A stretch of DNA of 35,336 bases, taken from Acidobacteriota bacterium. GTDB lineage: Bacteria; Acidobacteriota; Vicinamibacteria; Vicinamibacterales; Vicinamibacteraceae. Shown here in pieces: positions 32,455-35,336 of the stretch. The position numbers and the translations under genes are program-made. Each line of letters starts with the position of its first letter. Position 1 is the stretch's first letter. Location of the stretch: NCBI GenBank assembly GCA_023429845.1, contig JAEZCY010000179.1:1-35336 (forward strand), read 5' to 3'. Under the pieces are notes generated by a model. It saw nothing but the letters and a program-made list of their open reading frames with translations. It did no database searches and was not told where the DNA came from.

Positions 32455-32606
32455 GTGCGGCACGAATGGTGAGCGGTCAGCAGTCATCAACAGACGTACG
32501 GGCCGAGACACCGACCTCGCAGACCGGGGCAGCCTGCGTTCCCAGCGGCCAGCTCTTGACCGCGTCACGCCTGCTGATGACTGCTCACCACTCACCCGTG
32601 CCGCAC
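32455..32606. repeat. Long imperfect inverted repeat between murD and ftsW
   Basis: Left arm 32455-32489 and right arm 32575-32606 are reverse complements at 30 of 32 positions apart from a 3-nt bulge. The outer 10 nt (GTGCGGCACG with CGTGCCGCAC) are perfect. Pairing continues inward for about 8 nt with 6 matches. The loop is about 70-85 nt. The right arm contains the murD stop codon and its last few codons. It may be a transcript hairpin or the remains of a small non-coding element. No transposase or target duplication is visible. Confidence 0.85.
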
Positions 32607-33962
32607 CTCGTCGCCACTCGCCGCGTCCGCATGGCGCGCCACGATGGCCTTGAACACACGACCGCGCTCGGCGTAGTCGCGGAACATGTCGAAACTCGCG
32701 CAGGCGGGCGCCAGCAGCACCACGCCGCCGTCCAGCCGCTGCGCGAGGGCCTGCGCGACGGCGTCGTCCATCGACGCCGCACGCGTCACCGGCACCATCG
32801 CCGCCAGCGCCTCCTCGACGAGCGGCGCGGCCTCGCCAATCGCCACGACGGACCCGCGCCGGGCCTGGAGCGGCGGCCCCAGCCGTGCGAAGTCGCCGCC
32901 CTTGTACACGCCGCCGACGATGGCCGTGACCGGGACGTCGAACGCCTCGATCGCCATCGTCGCGGCGTCCACGTTGGTGGCCTTCGAGTCGTTGTAGACC
33001 CGCGCGCGGTCAATCGTCGCGACGTACTCGAGCGCGTGTTCGAGCCCGGTGAAGCCCTCCACCGCGCGGGTCATGTCGGCTGCTGAGGCCCCCGCCAGAT
33101 CCGCGACGGCGCACGCCGCCATCACGTTGGCGAGCATGTGCCTGCCGGTGAGGCGGACGGCCGTGAGCGGCACGAGCGGTTCGCCGCGTCCATCGGCGTC
33201 GCGCCTGGCAATCACCTCGCCCGAGAGCCCGACGCCCGCTTCGGAGCCGACGTCCACGCCGAAGCGCACGATCTGCGCGCCGCTGGGTGCGGCATGCGCC
33301 GCGATCCGGGCGTCGGATGCCGGAACGACCGCCCAGTCGTCAGGCGTCTGGTTCTCGAACACACGCGCCTTTGCGCGTGCGTACGCGCCCTCGGTCTGGT
33401 GCCGATCCAGGTGATCGGGCGAGAAGTTCAGCCAGACCGCGATGCGCGGGTGGTAGCGATCGATCGTCTCGAGCTGGAAGCTGCTCGTCTCGACGACGTG
33501 CCACGTGTGGGCGGTGGAGGCGGCGATCTGGGCCGACAGGGGCACGCCGATGTTGCCGCCGACGAGCACCGGCTGGCCAGACGCCGCGATCATCCGGCCC
33601 ACGAGCGTTGCCGTCGTGGACTTGCCCTTCGAACCGGTGATCGCGATCACGGGCCCGGCCAGGAACGACGCCGCGAACTCCAGCTCGCCAATCACCGCGA
33701 CGCCGCGCGCCCGTGCCGCCCGCAGCGGCGGCGCATCGAACGGCACGCCCGGGCTGGCGATCACCAGATCAGCCGACGCCGGCGTGTCCGTCGGCATGGC
33801 GCCAATCTGCAGGGCCACACCGAGGGCCTCGAGCTCGCCTCGCTCGGCGAGGTCGTTCCTCGCGTCGATCAGCGTGACGCGTCCGCCGCGTTGCACGACG
33901 AGCCGGCTCGCCGCCACACCACTGCGGCCGCCGCCGACCACCGCCACATGGCGCCCCGACAC
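32592..33962 (-). CDS. murD: UDP-N-acetylmuramoyl-L-alanine--D-glutamate ligase
   Basis: A 456-residue Mur ligase that adds D-Glu. N-terminal VAVVGGGRSGVAASRL, the P-loop GSKGKST at 110-116, VVETSSFQLETI, NFSPDHLDRH and the C-terminal YNDSKATNVDAATMAIEAF are all as in MurD. The GTG at 33962 is the nearest in-frame start giving the normal N-terminus; no ATG fits, and the ribosome-binding site is weak. This start lies inside the 3' end of mraY in another frame (94-nt overlap). The C-terminal codons lie in the arm of an inverted repeat. Confidence 0.95.
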   Translation of the reverse strand: MSGRHVAVVGGGRSGVAASRLVVQRGGRVTLIDARNDLAERGELEALGVALQIGAMPTDTPASADLVIASPGVPFDAPPLRAARARGVAVIGELEFAASFLAGPVIAITGSKGKSTTATLVGRMIAASGQPVLVGGNIGVPLSAQIAASTAHTWHVVETSSFQLETIDRYHPRIAVWLNFSPDHLDRHQTEGAYARAKARVFENQTPDDWAVVPASDARIAAHAAPSGAQIVRFGVDVGSEAGVGLSGEVIARRDADGRGEPLVPLTAVRLTGRHMLANVMAACAVADLAGASAADMTRAVEGFTGLEHALEYVATIDRARVYNDSKATNVDAATMAIEAFDVPVTAIVGGVYKGGDFARLGPPLQARRGSVVAIGEAAPLVEEALAAMVPVTRAASMDDAVAQALAQRLDGGVVLLAPACASFDMFRDYAERGRVFKAIVARHADAASGDEVRHG

Positions 33963-35065
33963 GTCGTAGGGAGTCGTGGTCTTCGGAGCTTGAGCGTCGT
34001 GAGGGTGAAGAGCGCACCCACGATGGGGATGTTGAGGAAACGGGTGATCACCTTCGGCTCGCTCCAGCCACTGAGCTCGAAGTGGTGATGCAGCGGCGCC
34101 ATGCGGAACACGCGCTTGCCGCGCAGCTTGAACGACCCGACCTGGATGACGACAGACGCCGCCTCGAGGACGAAGACGCCGCCGACGATGACGAGCAGCA
34201 GTTCCTGCTTGATCAGCAGCGCCACGGTCCCGAGTGCGCCACCAAGCGCGAGCGACCCGACGTCGCCCATGAACACCTCTGCGGGGTACGAGTTGTACCA
34301 GAGGAACCCGAGGCTCGCCCCGACCAGCGCCCCGCAGAAGACGGTGAGTTCGCCGGCTGGCGGGAAGCGCACGAGCAGCAGGTACTCGGCCAGCACGCGG
34401 TGGCCGGTGACGTACGCCAACGCCGTCATGGTCGCGGCCGCCACCGCGAACGTGCTGATTGCCAGACCGTCGAGGCCGTCCGTGAGGTTCACCGCGTTGG
34501 ACCAGGCCACGAGCACGAACGTCGCGAAGGCCACGTAGAAGTAGCCGAGGTCCGGAATCAGGTCCTTGAAGAACGGGAAGATCAGCCGCGTGTTGTACAG
34601 GCCCTTGTTGGCCAGCACGATGAGCGCAATGCCCACGCAGAGCGCCACGACGATCTGCCCGCCCATCTTGTAGCGGGGCAGCAGGCCGTGATGGTTCCGG
34701 CGTGTGACCTTGAGGTAGTCGTCGGCAAAGCCGATCGCACCGAACGCCGCCGTCGCGAGCACCGCGATCCAGATGTACGCGTTCGTGAGGTCGGCCCAGA
34801 GCAGGGTCGGCACGAGTGCCGCGGCGAGAATCAGCAGCCCGCCCATGGTCGGCGTGCCCGCTTTCGGACGATGGCTCTCCGGACCTTCGTGACGGATGAC
34901 CTGGCCGATCTGGAACTCTCGCAGCTTGCGGATGAGCCACCCGCCCATCAGCAGACTCAGGGCCAGCGCCGTGATGCTCGCGGCGGCGGTGCGGAACGTG
35001 ATGTACCGCGTGACGTTCAGGATGGCGAACGTCTCGTGGAACGGATACAGGAGGTGGTACAGCAT
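33869..35065 (-). CDS. mraY: Phospho-N-acetylmuramoyl-pentapeptide transferase
   Basis: A 398-residue membrane enzyme with ten helices that makes lipid I from UDP-MurNAc-pentapeptide and undecaprenyl phosphate. Motifs: HRPKAGTPTMGG, catalytic ADDYLK, NAVNLTDGLDGLA, FMGDVGSLALGG and APLHHHFELSGWSE. The usual end, TLKLR, is reached at about 33983, but the frame runs on for 37 more basic and alanine-rich residues that overlap the murD start region. Its ATG is fused to the murF stop (TGATG) and GGAGGGGG lies 7 nt upstream, within murF. Confidence 0.97.
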   Translation of the reverse strand: MLYHLLYPFHETFAILNVTRYITFRTAAASITALALSLLMGGWLIRKLREFQIGQVIRHEGPESHRPKAGTPTMGGLLILAAALVPTLLWADLTNAYIWIAVLATAAFGAIGFADDYLKVTRRNHHGLLPRYKMGGQIVVALCVGIALIVLANKGLYNTRLIFPFFKDLIPDLGYFYVAFATFVLVAWSNAVNLTDGLDGLAISTFAVAAATMTALAYVTGHRVLAEYLLLVRFPPAGELTVFCGALVGASLGFLWYNSYPAEVFMGDVGSLALGGALGTVALLIKQELLLVIVGGVFVLEAASVVIQVGSFKLRGKRVFRMAPLHHHFELSGWSEPKVITRFLNIPIVGALFTLTTLKLRRPRLPTTCRGAMWRWSAAAAVVWRRAGSSCNAADASR

Positions 35066-35336
35066 CAGCGTGCCCCCTCCATGAGCGCCTGCACGACGAC
35101 TTCCATGCCGATGCCGCGCGATCCCTTCACCAGCACGACGTCGCCCTGCCGCACACGTTCGCGCGCGAGCGACGCACCGGCGACGCTGTCGCCCGCGTGA
35201 ACCGCGTCCACACCCGCCTCACGCGCGGCGTCGGCGAGTGCGCGGGCCGGCGCGCCGCCCACGGCGATCAGCAGTTCGACGCCCAGGCGTGCGGCCGCCT
35301 GCCCGCAGGCGACGTGGTACTGCTCGCTGGCGTGGC
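35065..35336 (-). CDS. murF: MurF (UDP-MurNAc-tripeptide--D-Ala-D-Ala ligase), C-terminal part only
   Basis: The last 89 or so codons of murF; the gene runs off the window end. The visible part has the MurF C-terminal domain pattern: EQYHVACGQAAARLGVELLIAVGG, then GDSVAGASLARERVRQGDVVLVKGSRGIGMEVVVQAL. The VLVKGSRG stretch is diagnostic. MurF completes the UDP-MurNAc-pentapeptide that MraY uses next. The stop codon shares bases with the mraY start. Confidence 0.93.
   Translation of the reverse strand, partial: HASEQYHVACGQAAARLGVELLIAVGGAPARALADAAREAGVDAVHAGDSVAGASLARERVRQGDVVLVKGSRGIGMEVVVQALMEGAR

Noticed and set aside
32392..32595. 67-codon minus-strand open frame inside the murD-ftsW gap
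   Set aside because: It lies almost entirely in the inverted repeat and its loop, and has no Shine-Dalgarno or family resemblance; the repeat explains the open frame.
1..35336. CRISPR array, prophage, insertion sequence or toxin-antitoxin/defence genes
   Set aside because: I looked for spaced repeats, transposase or integrase motifs and small paired genes and found none that could be supported.

Overview
The window is about 35 kb of a high-GC bacterial chromosome, most plausibly an Acidobacteriota genome of the Vicinamibacteria type. The reasons are a PadR-type regulator overlapping nothing but sitting 3 nt ahead of an 879-residue duplicated orphan FtsX/MacB permease (the acidobacterial ADOP arrangement), a PVC-type dehydrogenase with SGNH and ThuA partners, a YpdA-type flavoprotein, and a compact division/cell-wall cluster without ddl or murB. 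The taxon is an inference from gene content; there is no rRNA here. Coding density is high, codon use looks uniform, and I see no insertion sequence, phage, integron or CRISPR array.

Layout. 1-6827 (plus strand): a DinB-like protein, the PadR + ADOP pair, then a secreted TPR protein translationally coupled to a secreted M19 dipeptidase. 6828-7190: a spacer with two copies of a 40-bp direct repeat and a tRNA with anticodon CAU that looks like tRNA-Ile2. 7305-15891 (minus strand): a DUF488 protein; an operon SGNH hydrolase > 1148-residue PVC-type dehydrogenase > ThuA-like protein > GNAT acetyltransferase joined by 4-nt overlaps; an AAC(3)-family acetyltransferase; and a YpdA-like oxidoreductase. 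15962-21387 (mixed strands): a CT398-type coiled-coil/zinc-ribbon protein, a PQQ-dependent sugar dehydrogenase-like protein, RtcB, RNase HI, PgeF and a 102-residue SpoVG-like small protein behind a strong 5' hairpin. 21411-25011 (minus): a polytopic glycosyltransferase-like membrane protein and a B12-binding radical SAM protein. 25260-35336 (minus): the dcw cluster murF(partial)-mraY-murD-ftsW-murG-murC-ftsQ-ftsA-ftsZ, ending in a strong hairpin after ftsZ.

How the genes work together. The dcw genes make the lipid-linked peptidoglycan precursor (MurF, MraY, MurD, MurC, MurG), export/polymerise it at the septum (FtsW) and build the divisome (FtsQ, FtsA, FtsZ); PgeF elsewhere in the window guards the MurC step in E. 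coli. The SGNH/PVC/ThuA operon looks like an exported saccharide-acting oxidation module. Its dehydrogenase carries a C-terminal blue-copper domain with a complete azurin-like ligand set where relatives often carry a c-type haem, which I consider the most interesting single observation.

Two themes recur at the nucleotide level. Several genes that lack a Shine-Dalgarno have a TANNNT-type -10 box only 6-8 nt before the start codon, suggesting leaderless mRNAs. In the dcw cluster, stop and start codons are fused as TGATG three times, while the only real gap (murD-ftsW) holds a long imperfect inverted repeat whose one arm includes the murD stop codon.
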